Positions 31,117 to 43,200 are shown, counted from the first letter of the stretch. The stretch is DNA of 64,000 nucleotides from Thereva unica (GCA_949987705.1 OX465281.1:8844001-8908000); one strand, 5' to 3'. The notes: generated by a model from the sequence alone, not told the origin. Numbers and translations are program-made.

Positions 31117-32202
31117 GGAACTGGATATGAAATCTTGAAACAATTTTCGAAAACTTTTAATGCAACGTTGACTATACTTGACAAAAAAACTTCGTTATTG
31201 TATGATAGGAACGAAGCCGGATTGATTAATGAGGATATAGCAGATATTTTAGTGTCAGGATTCTACTTACAAGTGCATCTTATGGACTACGTGTCCTATC
31301 CGTTTTCAATGCACAAGATATGCTTATTCACTCCAGCAAGTATTCCAATACCAGCATCGCTATACATTTTGCTGCCTTTTGATCAACTGGTTTGGTGCAC
31401 CCTGATATCGTATATTCTATTGACGAGCTTGGCGGGATACTTGACTGCCCTTGCAATAAAAGAAAAACACAGTTTTGGAAAGTTCTTCCTTGAAATTATC
31501 CTGCGAATACTCTACTTACCTTATTCAGGACTAAACAACACTAAATGGATTACTTTCTATTCAGTCGTTCTTCTTCTGGGATTTATAGTGTCCAACATCT
31601 ATTTGGCTAGAATGGTAAGCCTTTTCGCTCGTACCGTATTTCTCGAAACAGTCAAAACCATTGAGGATTTGGAAAAATTTCAAATTAAAATCACAACAGC
31701 AAAATCGGATCTAATTAAATTATTGCCGTTTATGCTCAATATTTCAAAAGATTTATTCGTTGCCCTTGAATTCAAGGAGTTTTATGAATGTGAGAAAAAT
31801 TTTAATCTTTCATTTGTATATGCGCATGCATCATACGAAAGTGGTGTCAAGAACACATATAATGAATTGCAGCCACATTTGAAGAAATTGGACATCTGCT
31901 CCGCTTTATCCCATATCGGTTTCCTATTTCAAAGCACTTGGATGTTTCGGGATAATTTTGATGAATATATTCTTTTTATTCATGCCTTTGGATTATATGA
32001 TCATTGGAAAGAAAAAGCATATTATGAATTTAGTCGGGGCCAAGGAATAGTTCGCAGTAATCCAGATGATGCAGCAAAACCTATCAAAATTGAACATTTT
32101 GAATTGATACTAAAAATGTATGTTTGTGGAATTGTTGTAAGCTTTTGTTGTTTTGTAATGGAAATTTTTCTCAATTGTTTAAACAAACGAAGTATTTATT
32201 AA
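31117..32202 (+). pseudogene. IR-4, 3' part
   Basis: Continues IR-4 after LINE-B: GTGYEILKQFSKTFN, the rest of S1, M1, pore, M2, S2 and M3, to TAA at 32200-32202 with AATAAA directly after. No stop or frameshift is seen. The few codons upstream of 31117 in this frame belong to the LINE. A truncated protein from this half would lack the signal peptide and N-terminal domain. Confidence 0.9.
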
Positions 32203-32224
32203 AATAAATTAAATATTAAATTGA

Positions 32225-33439
32225 AAAAAGACCGTTTTTTAATTTGATTTGATCTTTCAAATTAATCATTTTTTGCCCTTCACCGTAGTAAATTCGAAAT
32301 GTGAACTGAGGGAAATCTACATATTCACTTGAATCTGATTCTGGTGAGCTCAGTCCACCTCAGGATGCAGGCTCCTGCGAAAAATTTGAATGCTTGCCAC
32401 AGCCAAATTCATCATTGTATAAAATTTTAACGTCGGTCAACGCTTGTTGAAAACCATTAATAACTGATCCTCATTAAGGCAAAACCGCTGCCACCAAAAA
32501 ATGTAATTTTATGTGCAAGTCGTAAATATGTATATTAGGAGTTTTATTAAAAGGGGCAACAAGAATGCCATGTAACAAAGCACACAACGATAAACAAATA
32601 AAAAGACATAAAAAACGTTTATATGTATGTATATATAAAAAAAGGCGAAAGAGGAGCTGTGCGATAAAAGAGCTTCAAAGTTAACTTTCGCGTTGAGTTA
32701 CGGATGTAAACGCGGCTTGATGACCGAACCGTTTTTGAGTTGCAAGTTATGTGGTGGAAGTCCGATATTGTCCAAAAAATCCAAAAAAATCCGTCGGATA
32801 ATTCGCGATATCATCTTGATTAGTGGTGGAATCAACTGTATGACTCATACGTTATTTGCCACTTTAGATACCGACTTTCATTCGAATCGGAAAAAAATTG
32901 GCAAATTCAACCATATTTCCGTGGCCATTTTGAATTACGGTCATATTTCAGCAACCATTTTTAATTTTTGATGTGCACCATTGACTTCGATGTGCGCCAT
33001 GGGAGAACCTTACGGACCTTCACGCAAAATTTCGAAGCTCTGCAATGATTTTCAACGAAGCTCTCCATGACAGCGTGGAGTAGCTTTCGAAAGCAATAGA
33101 ATAGCGCATGTTCTTTCTGTTAATGTAAATAGCACATGGTTAAAATTTAAAGAAGATCGGTTGCAGGGTATAGAAGCCAATTGCGAAATTTTTTTTTATG
33201 TAGCAAACTCAGGAATCAGCCTTTGTACCGCTAGTCCGTCATGTCGTTCAACTCATGATGCAACGTCCAGTAGCGAGCTTGACCTGAAGATAGACAAAGA
33301 ATATGGAAGGTGAGCCTGGCGTTTGAACTCTTGGATGTTGTAGGAGTTAATTTTTTTAGTAGTTGAGGAAGTCGAAACCGTCAGGGCTAGCGGGAGACAG
33401 TCTTGTTGGAGTTTTATGCCTCCTGAAACAAGTGAATAT
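32225..33439 (+). repeat. IR-4 downstream block, duplicated after IR-3
   Basis: Paralogue of 23970-25019 with extra sequence at about 33060-33220. It contains the MITE-end fragment at about 32650-32720 (ATGTAAACGCGGCTT), a satellite-type unit at about 32830-32980, and a minus-strand LINE-B 3' relic at about 33215-33420. No gene. Confidence 0.75.
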
Positions 33440-35406
33440 ACAGGGTGTATCAGTGAAAATTTCGAAACGACTGGCTGTGGGTTGGTCTTGGAAAGAACAA
33501 AAAATCGTATGGGTGGGGGGAAGGAAATCGTAACAGTTTAGCCGCTAGGGCGTTTTGAATTTTTGTTGGTAGCGGTTTACATATTACCCAGTATTTTTGT
33601 AACCCTTTTAAATATTTTCATGAATAAGGCACAAATCTACGCAGAATACTCGCACCTATCTAAAACTGTGTCCAGAGTTATGAGTCGTCAAAGTAAAATT
33701 TTTTTTTTCTTCACTAAAATTTCTACTGCAACCACCTTGTTATCCGTAATTAATCAATACTTCTTTTCCAAAGCTTGGACAATTTTGTATGAATAATGTT
33801 CAACAACTTTTACGACATGGCCTCTAGTTTTCAAGTTATAAGCGATTTTAATGTTGAAATTTGCTCTATTTCGTCCCTTGTACTTGATTGCTGCTTGATA
33901 TCTAATAGGGTTATACAAATACAGTGTAATATGTAAACCTCTACCAAAAAAAAATTATTGTGTATTAAAGAACACAAGGCAGAAGCGAAACATCGCGTAC
34001 ATACTTATGTCTATATGTTCTTTATTATTGTATATTTTTTTTCTTCATTTGCTCGTGTCTTGTATTATAATCTAAAATATGAATGAATGAATATAATATT
34101 TTAACTCAATTGATAAATCATAGTATAATGAATATTTTGAAAGTAATGCTGTACAGTGTATAAAAAGCAACAAGCCATCTATTTTTAAGTAGCTAAAGCT
34201 TGAATTTCTGTAGGAAATTTTATGTGTATCGCCCAACGGAACTTCAGGTAGTTTCAAGTTGTAACCGTTTCATGTACACTGCTGTTATTCACAGCGTAAG
34301 CACTTAAATTTACACTTTTTCACTGGTTAGTATGCTGGTTGTTATTATGGAACACGGCCATAATCTCAATTCTGGCAATATACGTTGTTTTAATACAATT
34401 CAAATTTTATCATATGAAAATTGGAGGTAATACATACATGTATAGAAATTTTGCAATCCAATATCACTGAGCAAATATCACTTGTCTAAATAGAAAACAA
34501 TCCTGTTTGTAAGCAAAAGAAAACCACTAAATGTGACAGCGGATCACCTCAAATACAAGTTAAATGTGATATTCAAAATTTATTTTAAAAATATTTTTCA
34601 AAAATGATCTCTAATGTCAAACTTTAATTGTAACACTTTGTAGCTAACTAGCTGTCGATAATGGCAGTTCGAAATTATTATTCTCTAATGTAATTGTGAG
34701 CCCACGAGATGACAATACTCAAGTTATTACATATGTACTTAAATATATATTACCAAAAACACTTTTAGTATTAATTGACAAAAAATCAAAAACATTTAGC
34801 TGGTTTTACAAAAACTTTATCTTTAATAGCTCATACACAATCTTAATTTTTTAAATAACCGACTCCTCATATTTACTTTACCGATGCCTGCGCCATCTAT
34901 GTACAAATTTAAATAAATTGTAAATATTTTTCTGCTGGTTTGGTAGAATTTGTTTATATGGCATCACTTCTTCTTCTTCTTTGATCCGTTAGCTGGCGGT
35001 CCGAGCGGGACGGCCCCGCAACGGATACGCTGCTGTCGGTGCCGCTTTGAAAAATGCGGTTTCTTGCCTAGTTTTTACGATCAATTCGGCAGGTCGACAA
35101 CCCTCCTCCTTTCACACCCTGGACTTGGGACCAGGCGACGGCGGAGTTATGGCATCACTTAATGTAATGTAATGTAAATGAGTGAGAAGGCAACTTCCGT
35201 TTCGTACAACTGTCCTTGTTTTCGTTTCAGTTTTCTGAATTCACTCGTACTGGCTCAAATCAATTCAAAATCCCCGGAACGAGAGCAAGGAAGTTTCACT
35301 TCAAAAAGTTTCAGAACGACCTAGCGGGTAAACCGTTATGATTATTATTTTTTGTTCGTCTATCCAAGACCAGGCGTTTCGACATTTTCGTTAATATACA
35401 CCCTGT
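33440..35406. mobile_element. long-TIR DNA element, copy 2, with nested insertion
   Basis: Begins ACAGGGTGTATCAGTG and ends ATACACCCTGT. The arms match copy 1. The interior between arms is very short here (GCCTCTAGTTTTCAAGTTAT at about 33830), which shows the basic element is a MITE of roughly 0.6 kb. The right arm is interrupted between about 33953 and 35295 by a 1.35-kb AT-rich insertion of unknown type that itself carries the short retroposon at 34970-35147. Confidence 0.75.
34970..35147 (-). mobile_element. 178-bp GC-rich retroposon with 13-bp target duplication
   Basis: TATGGCATCACTT flanks both sides (34957-34969 and 35148-35160). The insert starts with (CTT)n on the + strand, that is an (AAG)n 3' tail for a minus-strand element, and its body is much more GC-rich than the surroundings. 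Long duplication plus a simple-repeat tail is the mark of LINE-mobilised retroposition. No pol III boxes are clear, so it may be a SINE or a truncated LINE 3' end. Confidence 0.8.
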
Positions 35407-35894
35407 ATAATGTAGAAGTACTTAATTTTCGATTGGGTTGAATTTTAATTTGCTAAAAGGTGACTTTTAGTAGTAAAAAGGTGAATTTAATTTGCTAAAA
35501 GGATTAATTTGATTTGCAAATGGGTGAATTTAATATTTAATGTGGAAAAACTGTTCCCTATGCTGAAATTTAGTGCGGGAAATTACCACATAGTATAAAT
35601 TACCATATAGTAATAGGAAATTACCATATAGTAGTAGTGCAGCTAAACAGTCTTTTAGTCCGGCTTCACTGGCCTTAGTTCAATCAAGTTCATTTCAATC
35701 CGTGTAAGTGGCTTCATCGGCTGGCATGTTCACATCGTGCTTAAAGAAGTTGTTGCTTTTTCGCTAGAAGTTATAATTGTGAGAAACTAGGAGGACAAAA
35801 GTTCAATCAGCAATCATTGAAATTATCCTGTACAATGCGAACTTCACATCGATGAAATCTTACTCTTCATACCACTGAAACACGAACTTCCAAC

Positions 35895-37640
35895 ATGTGC
35901 TGCTCATTGGTGTTTATTTTGTTATTATTTGTTTCAATACGAAATTCGAATTCAATAAATGTAAATGAATTAATTGAACTAACTGAAGACCTGTGCGACG
36001 TTTACAAATTTGAACATTTGGTGATATTTTCATCCAATGAACCAAGTGATAACAGTAGTTCAGATGCCGAAATATTCGCTCGTGAATTTCAGCGAAAAGT
36101 TATTTTATCTACAATTTGGGTGCATTTAATAATGGATTATGAGCAAGTAAAGTTAATCCATAAAAATGTTTTATCAATTGTTTTTCTCGATGAACAAGGT
36201 GATAACTTGAAGATAGCGATAAGTAACACTTTAACTTTTACTCGTGCATCAAAAATTATTATTGTTTTACCTTTTACCAAAGTTGAGATTGTGGAAATAA
36301 AACTGCTTTTTCAATGGTGCTGGGCATTTTGGATGATAAACGCTATTGCACTCGTGGAAGAGAATAACAGAAATCGCATTTTCGGTTATAATCCATTCTT
36401 AAATATATTTGCTGAAGAGAAATCATCGTCCGATGTGACCAAATTATTTGTTGGCAAGGTCAAAAATGATCAAGGAGTCGAAATTCGTACAAATTTTAAA
36501 CCAAATAGCCCATTTATTTTGGATTATGTTAACAACAAAGGCGAGGCGGACATTACTGGAACTGGATATGAAGTATTGAAACAATTTTCGAAAACTTTTA
36601 ATGCGACGTTGACTATACTTGACAAAAAAACTTCTTTATTGTATGATAGGAACGACGACGGATTGATTAATGAGGATATAGTTGATATTTTAGTGTCAGG
36701 GTTCTACTTACAACTGCAGCTTATGGACTTCTTGTCCTATCCTGTTTCAATGCACAAGATATGCTTATTCACTCCAGCAAGTATTCCAATACCAGCATCG
36801 CTATACATTTTGCTGCCTTTTGATGAACTCGTTTGGTGCACCCTGATATCGTTTATTCTATTGACGAGCTTGGCGGGATACTTGACTGCCCTTGCAATAA
36901 AAGAAAAACACAGTTTTGGAAAGTTCTTCCTTGAAATTATCCTGCGAATACTTTTCTTACCTTATTCAGGACTAAACAATACTAAATGGACTATTTTCTA
37001 TTCACTCGTTCTTCTTCTGGGATTTATAGTGTCCAACATCTATTTAGCTAGAATGGTAAGCCTTTTCGCTCGTACCGTATTTCTCGAAACAGTCAAAACC
37101 GTTGAGGATTTGGAAAAATTTCAAATTAAAATCGCAGGAAAAAAATCTGTACTAATGAATTTAATGCCGTCTATGCTCAATATTTCAAAAGATTTATTCG
37201 TTGCCCTTGAATTCGAGGAGTTTACTGAATGTGAGAAAAATTTAAATCTTTCGTTTGTATATTTCCATGGATCAGACATTGGTCTCAAGAACACAGATAA
37301 TGAATTGCAGCCACATTTGAAGAAATTGGATATCTGCTCTGCTTTATTACATGTCAGTTTCCTATATCAGAAGACTTGGATGTTTCGGGAGAATTTTGAT
37401 GAATACATTCTTTTTGTTCATGCTTTTGGTTTATATGATCATTGGGACAAAATAACAGATTATGAATTTAGTCGGGGCAAAGGAATAGTTCGCAGTTATC
37501 CAGATGATGCAGCAAAACCTATCAAAATTGAACATTTTGAATTAATACTGAAAGTGTATGTTTGTGGAATTGTTGTAAGTTTTGGCAGTTTTGTAATAGA
37601 AGTTTTTCTCAATTGTTTAAACAAAAGAATTATTTATTAA
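35895..37640 (+). CDS. IR-5, divergent chemosensory ionotropic receptor (intact)
   Basis: A 581-residue intronless receptor of the same length and architecture as IR-1: signal peptide 1-20, N-terminal domain, S1 from about 190, PFDELVW before M1 (about 312-334), M2 ending SNIYLARMVSLF (about 366-390), S2, and M3 in HFELILKVYVCGIVVSFGSF near the end. Differences from IR-1 concentrate in the N-terminal domain and S2 (for example the FHGSDIGLKN stretch), the parts that would contact ligand. The uORF ATG of other copies is ATT here, so the leader has only very short alternative ORFs. Upstream sequence is shared with IR-3, downstream with IR-6. AATAAA follows the stop. Confidence 0.9.
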   Translation: MCCSLVFILLLFVSIRNSNSINVNELIELTEDLCDVYKFEHLVIFSSNEPSDNSSSDAEIFAREFQRKVILSTIWVHLIMDYEQVKLIHKNVLSIVFLDEQGDNLKIAISNTLTFTRASKIIIVLPFTKVEIVEIKLLFQWCWAFWMINAIALVEENNRNRIFGYNPFLNIFAEEKSSSDVTKLFVGKVKNDQGVEIRTNFKPNSPFILDYVNNKGEADITGTGYEVLKQFSKTFNATLTILDKKTSLLYDRNDDGLINEDIVDILVSGFYLQLQLMDFLSYPVSMHKICLFTPASIPIPASLYILLPFDELVWCTLISFILLTSLAGYLTALAIKEKHSFGKFFLEIILRILFLPYSGLNNTKWTIFYSLVLLLGFIVSNIYLARMVSLFARTVFLETVKTVEDLEKFQIKIAGKKSVLMNLMPSMLNISKDLFVALEFEEFTECEKNLNLSFVYFHGSDIGLKNTDNELQPHLKKLDICSALLHVSFLYQKTWMFRENFDEYILFVHAFGLYDHWDKITDYEFSRGKGIVRSYPDDAAKPIKIEHFELILKVYVCGIVVSFGSFVIEVFLNCLNKRIIY

Positions 37641-37689
37641 AATAAATTAAATATTAAATAAAAAACAGTTTACATCATTGCCCTAATCA

Positions 37690-40337
37690 TCTTACTAATA
37701 TTATAAACGTGAATGTTTGTATGTATGTTTGTTACTCTTTCACGCAAAAACTACTGAATGGATTTTAATGAAACTTTACAATAATATAGCTCATATATCA
37801 GAATAACATATAGGCTATAATTTATAAAAAAAATCAACATGGCCGCCGAAAACTCAAAATGGCCACGCAAATTGTGTTCCGATTTCAATGAAAGTTGGTA
37901 TATAGAGGTTTTTAAGGTAATAACGAATTTGTGGTCAAAACTTATAAATTGAAAATGGCTGTCCCAATATGGCCGACGAATTTGCCAATTGTGTTCCGAT
38001 TCCAATGAAAATCGAAATCTGGCGGATTTTAAGGTTGCAAATAACGAATTTATGATCAAAACTTATAAATTCAAAATGGCGGACGAATTTTTCCAATTGT
38101 ATTCCGATTCCAATGAAAGTGAATATCTAGGGGTTTCTAAGGTTGCAAATAACGAATTTATGATCAAAACTTATAAATTCAAAATGGCCGCGCCAATATG
38201 GCCGACGAATTTTTCCAATTGTATTCCGATTGCAATGAAAATCGGTATCTGGGGGCTTTTAGGGCAAACAACGAATTTATGATCAAAGCTTATAAATTCA
38301 AAATTGCGGGTCCAATATGACGCACGAATTTTCCCAAGCCACATTCTGAAATATAGTAAATTTCTAAAATTCCCTCTAACCAGTATAGAAACACTAAAAA
38401 CGGTAGAAAGAGTCGAAGTTTGCAAATTTGTGCGCCCCTACATTGTCATCACGAGGTTAAACGATGTCATCTATCGCTTCCAAAAAGTTCGATCGGAAAA
38501 AACGGGACCTGGAGGAAGCTGTGTTCGGGACGAATACTGAGTAAGAAGGGAGCAGTGTAACGGCTAACCGAAAAGAGAAAGTTAAAATTCCAATTCACCG
38601 AGAAGTTACATGTTTAGATGCATCTACTTGAATACATAACGCTGTTCTAATTGAATCACCGATAAGATTGGGAAGAGGGAATTTTTTTCCAGATTTATTG
38701 GTTTTTTTTCCTACCGCGTACAACGCACACATATTTTTTTTTTTATTTAAAAGCCTTGCAACGCACACAGGTTTTTTGCTATAGGCTATCTTACTAATAT
38801 TATAAACGCGAATGTTTGTATGGATGTTTGTTACTCTTTCAAGCAAAAACTACTGAATAGATTTTAATGAAACTTTACAATAATATAGCTCATACTTCAG
38901 AATAACATATAGGCTATCTCAAAACCTTCGGGTAGCTGTAGTGTACTGATATAGAAAAATCCGAAACTTTTGTATGGGAGGTACTCTTCAAATTTCTGCT
39001 AAAGAAGTCAGATCCATTTTGTTTTGGTTTTTTTCCGAAAAAAATACGATTTCCAAAGTTTCAGATCGATCGGAGTTTATTTACGGATAGTTGCCGTACA
39101 ATTTTGTTGAAAAAATCAGATTTATCGCGAAGGACGCGGTTCTCTGAACTTGGATTGAAGTAACTTCGGCTGCATGTGCCTGATTTTAGCAATGTATGGC
39201 TTAAATGAAAGGTCTCGAAACCAAAAAGACGACAAATTCAATAATCAGATGTTCGTCGCTTTTTCTTTTTGAGCTATGGTACCTGGAAATTTGCATAGAT
39301 TTCAAGGTGCTTGATTTTTCAACATACAATAATTTTGCATGGGACATATTTTTTTTCATATTTCTTACGGAAAAATTACTCTTTATCATGCCATGCCGTT
39401 AAATGTTTGAAAAGTTCGCCCAATGTTGCCAAACGTTGCTTATTGAACGTATTAACTGTCTCCATTCATAGTGTGAAGTGTGACATCATCGGGAATTGCA
39501 TCAACGCTACTTGATGGTGGATGTTTAGTGTATTGAGCACCCAAGTTCCTATTGAATTTGAACCAGCGAGAAACACCTACATGTAACATCAGTAAAAACT
39601 CCCGTATTGCCACATCCGTGCAAAATTATTATTTTGGAGCGAATGCACCATGGCCTATAAAAAATAGGTCGAAGCGCATGACAGGGCTTTTCAAGATTTC
39701 CGAGGAAAACCTAATCCATGGTAGGCGCTCTGACACTACTTGCACAACTTTGCCTGGTATACTTCGATCAAAGCCTGCAAATGAGCTGAACGGATGCATG
39801 CTTGAAAGCATCACATCTATGGAACTTTTGGTCGTTTCAAATAGCGAAATTTCAATCGATAGCATCGATATTATTCGGAATCAAAAATACGAAAATGGCT
39901 CCTACTGTATATTAAAATTCTTATCACCTCAACTGCAAAATAAACGGAAGCTATAGCGCGTACCAAAAGAATTGGAAATATAAACACAGGCGGCGAACTG
40001 GCAATTTCACACCCATTAAAATTTCGTGTATGGATAAAGTTCAAGCGGACGTGCATTGTAATTTCTTCTTCGAAATTCATTTACGGGCAAAAACACTCCC
40101 TCATAGCATCTGACCACGACAAGAGTGGCAGTGAGACCGCTGAATTGTGATTAGGGATATAAATGAGCAAGTGATTTGGGTTTTTAAACGAACGGAGTTA
40201 CACTTTTCTTTACGAATGTACTTGCATCCCGGGATTTGAGACTCTCAGTGCCCATCGATTTTGAGATTCCCAATTGTTTTGGCGCACGCCATACTATTGG
40301 CTTATTTGTGCAGCGAGGCGCACCGGGTTCCAGCTAG
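37690..40337 (+). mobile_element. non-autonomous Helitron, boundaries confirmed by empty site
   Basis: Starts TCTTACTAATATTATAAA and ends CCAGCTAG, inserted between A (37689) and T (40338). The IR-6 downstream paralogue reads GCCCTAATCATAATACATAA at about 44224-44243 with no insertion, exactly the A/T empty site expected. TC at the 5' end and CTRR at the 3' end fit Helitrons. The first 130 bp are repeated at 38789 (again A then TC), so a second 5' end is nested or tandem. Inside are 120-bp satellite units (about 37830-38330). No Rep/helicase gene is present. Short ORFs such as 39552-39956 are unlike known proteins. Confidence 0.88.
37830..38330. repeat. satellite units of about 120 bp inside the Helitron
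   Basis: Four imperfect units with AAAATGGCCGC, AATTGTGTTCCGATT, CAATGAAA and ACGAATTTATGATCAAAACT. They are reverse complements of the satellite type at 15600-16100. Confidence 0.8.
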
Positions 40338-40700
40338 TAATACATAAATATAAGTTAAACCATATTTATTAGTACAGGACCCGAACGACAACAGGGAAGG
40401 AACACCGCATAACATCTGTTAAGAGGTTCATTCTTAGCATGCTCGATGCCATGTGAATATTCCTTAAGCAGTTTTATGTGTCTCGTCTGTCGGACATCGT
40501 CATTGAACCTAATTCTATTTGATAGAAACTGCACTTTGAGATTGCTATTTATGACTTCCTAGATAAGGCATGAGATAAGCAACCGACTAGATGACGTACC
40601 CAAGGAAAAATTTCGATTGGAGACTCGCTAGTAACCGCCAAGTTTTTCCATTCTCCCTCTAATTTTCTGACGAGATAGCTCGATAGATAGGGCCCTTTTG
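40338..40700. repeat. IR-5 downstream block, duplicated after IR-6
   Basis: Matches about 44235-44560 (TAATACATAAATATAAGTTA, TCTCGTCTGTCGGACATCG). It is the continuation of the IR-5 flank after the Helitron. No gene is seen to 40920. Confidence 0.85.
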
Positions 40701-40919
40701 TAAACGCATACGTATGCTTTGCAACAAAGCAACAAGTTCGTAAACGCAGATGATCCAAAGTCATTCGTTCGGACGTACTAGATTCAAGGTTGTTGCGCAA
40801 CTGTCAAAGCAACAGCGCAGCCATTTTTATATGCTTTTGAGTAGTGGAAGCAAGTTTTTCAAAATACAACTGTTTGCTTTGTATATGTAGCTCAATTAGA
40901 AAAATATAAGTTGGAAATT

Positions 40920-43200
40920 TATTATTATCTGTTACTTGTCATGAGTGAGACTGAAAATAATTTAAAGTAAGTAAAATTGAGAAAAAGATAGAGACAGAAG
41001 GTAGAATTAAAATTGAGATTGAAGTGGGGAGTGATAGAGGTAGTGAGAGAAATATATAGCTTATGAGAAGAAGAAGGTAGAAAAAGAAATGCATTTCTTC
41101 TGAATGTTGTGGCTGTGCTCATTCTCTGAATGTGGTTAGGAAGATTATTCCAGATTCTGAGAGTATGCACAAAGAAGGAACGACTACCAATTAGGGAAGA
41201 ATGAACAGGAATCAGGAATTTGATGGATCTCAAAGATTGCAAAGGAAAAAGGAAGTCAGAAAGGTAGCAAGGGCTTTTGGTATAAAAAACCTTATGCAAA
41301 AGAAGAAGAGCCATGAGATCGATGAATTGAAAGAGGTCACAGCACAGTAAGGAATTTTGTACTCGCGACACAAGTTCAGATCTTCTCATATGAAAAATGA
41401 ACCTAATGCAATCATTAAATGCCACTTTAAGACGCTGACGTCAAGAAGAGTCGAAGGAAATATATACCAACGAGCCATAAAGGAAATGAGGAAAAACAAG
41501 AGATTTAATAAGTTTGGCTCGAATAAGCGAGGATAACAGTGTGCCATAGATCTTAGAGAGCAGCAATGAGACAAGATTGCAGCAGGAGAGTTTGGAATTG
41601 ACAACAATACCCAGATTTTTGGCACAGTCAACTATTGGAAGGGGAACATTATTAAGTAAAAGAGGTGAGAAACCATCCGGGGACAGTGAGCGACGACTAA
41701 GGAAAAGTACTTGCGATTTAATTGGATTTAACTTAAGGAAATTAATAGAACTCCATTCGTTTATTCGAGACAAGGTGCTATTGAGTTCAGACACACAATT
41801 TTCAATTTTATTAGTAGGGTAGAATACTAATAGGACGAAAGTCTGCCAGATTAACGGGGGAGGACTTTTTAGGAATGGGAGTCACTGTGGCTTTTTTCCA
41901 GACTAATGGTACTTGGGAGGTTGTCAGGCAATAGTTAACAATACGCTTGATGGCATCAACGATTAAAGGGGAGAGAATCTTAAGAAAGCGAGGAGAAATA
42001 CCACCATATGCGTTGGTACGCTGTTGGACGAAATGGAATGCAATATGCCGAGTACTTCAAGCGAGTCAACACAATAGAAATTAAAGCCGTCAGATTATAG
42101 AGAGTTGGAAGAAGGGGAATCGGAAGTGGAAGACAGTGGGAAATTAGGAGGAGATTGAACAAAAGATGCATTGAGTGAGTTTACATCAACATCAAATGAG
42201 TTAAGCTCAGAGGTATGAATGCCTAGAGACCGAAGATTAGACCAAAGACATTTAGTGGACAGAGCAGGACCAAGCTTACGTGAGTAAAATTCACGCTTGG
42301 CCGATTTGACTTTGCTATTGATTAAGTTTCGAAGATTTTTGTACTCACTGAGGTATCTCGGGATCCTAGTACTGCGATAACGTCTGTACAAGAACCACGC
42401 TCAACAATCAATTTGCGGATTTTATAAGAAAACCAGGGACAAGTTGGAGATTTACAACGTCTTCTAGTGACTATAGGGACACATTGATTAAACAGGTATT
42501 GGATGAAAGAATTCAAGAGTTCAACCTTAGTATCAACACAGGTGGAATTGTAGATATCAGCCCAAGGTAAAGACGAAGTAAATTCAGAAAGGCGAGCAAA
42601 ATTGATGTTATTGAAATCGCGGTATGAAAAGAAGTTAGGTAAGGAGGGAGGGTGAAAGGTAAAATGAAGGGAGAGAAAGAGAATATCGCTATCAAGATAG
42701 CTGGGAGGAGAGATTTGGTTATGTTTTAACACTAAATTTGTGGATGTAGCAGTGATAACACCAAGGAGCGATGGATTATGGCAATTCAAAAATGTGGGCA
42801 GTTGATTTAGAATACTAAGGTCCAAAGACCCCAAAAAGCATTTGAGTGTGTTAGCTCGTTCATTGGCCTTTAGCAAATCAACATTAAAATCACCAGCAGC
42901 AATTATGTTATCATAATGACGGGAGAGAATAGACACGAGATCGAAGAAGTGAGTAGCAACATCAGGTGTAAATACATTAGGTGGGCAGTAAACTCTGACA
43001 ATAACACCTTTGTCATATGGTAATTTTATTTCCACTGCAATGAATTCAAAATGAGAGCCAATGGACTGGCTTACTATCTTTGAGGAGAGAGAGGAGGTGA
43101 AATACATATATTGAAACACCACCTCCAGTACGACCCACACGATGCAAAAAGCAGGCAAGGAAAAAAAAGAAAGGATTTCCAATTTCAGCCACGTCTAATT
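40920..43200 (-). mobile_element. LINE-D, internally deleted non-LTR retrotransposon
   Basis: Minus strand. The endonuclease (about 42322-43182) has VYCPPNVFTP and AAGDFNVDLL. The linker to RT is at about 41980-42391. The RT C-terminal and thumb parts (about 41441-41822 and 40925-41425) include LNPIKSQVLFLSR, CAKNLGIVVN and IWNNLP. At about 41825-41835 the sequence jumps from the NLADFRPISILP block straight to the segment after the catalytic YADD, so the RT palm is missing. The A-rich stretch at 43480-43660 may be its 5' region. Confidence 0.85.

Noticed and set aside
35160..35895. Extra exon or promoter gene upstream of IR-5
   Set aside because: The sequence is the end of the long-TIR element followed by the block shared with IR-3. 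No splice-supported coding sequence is visible.
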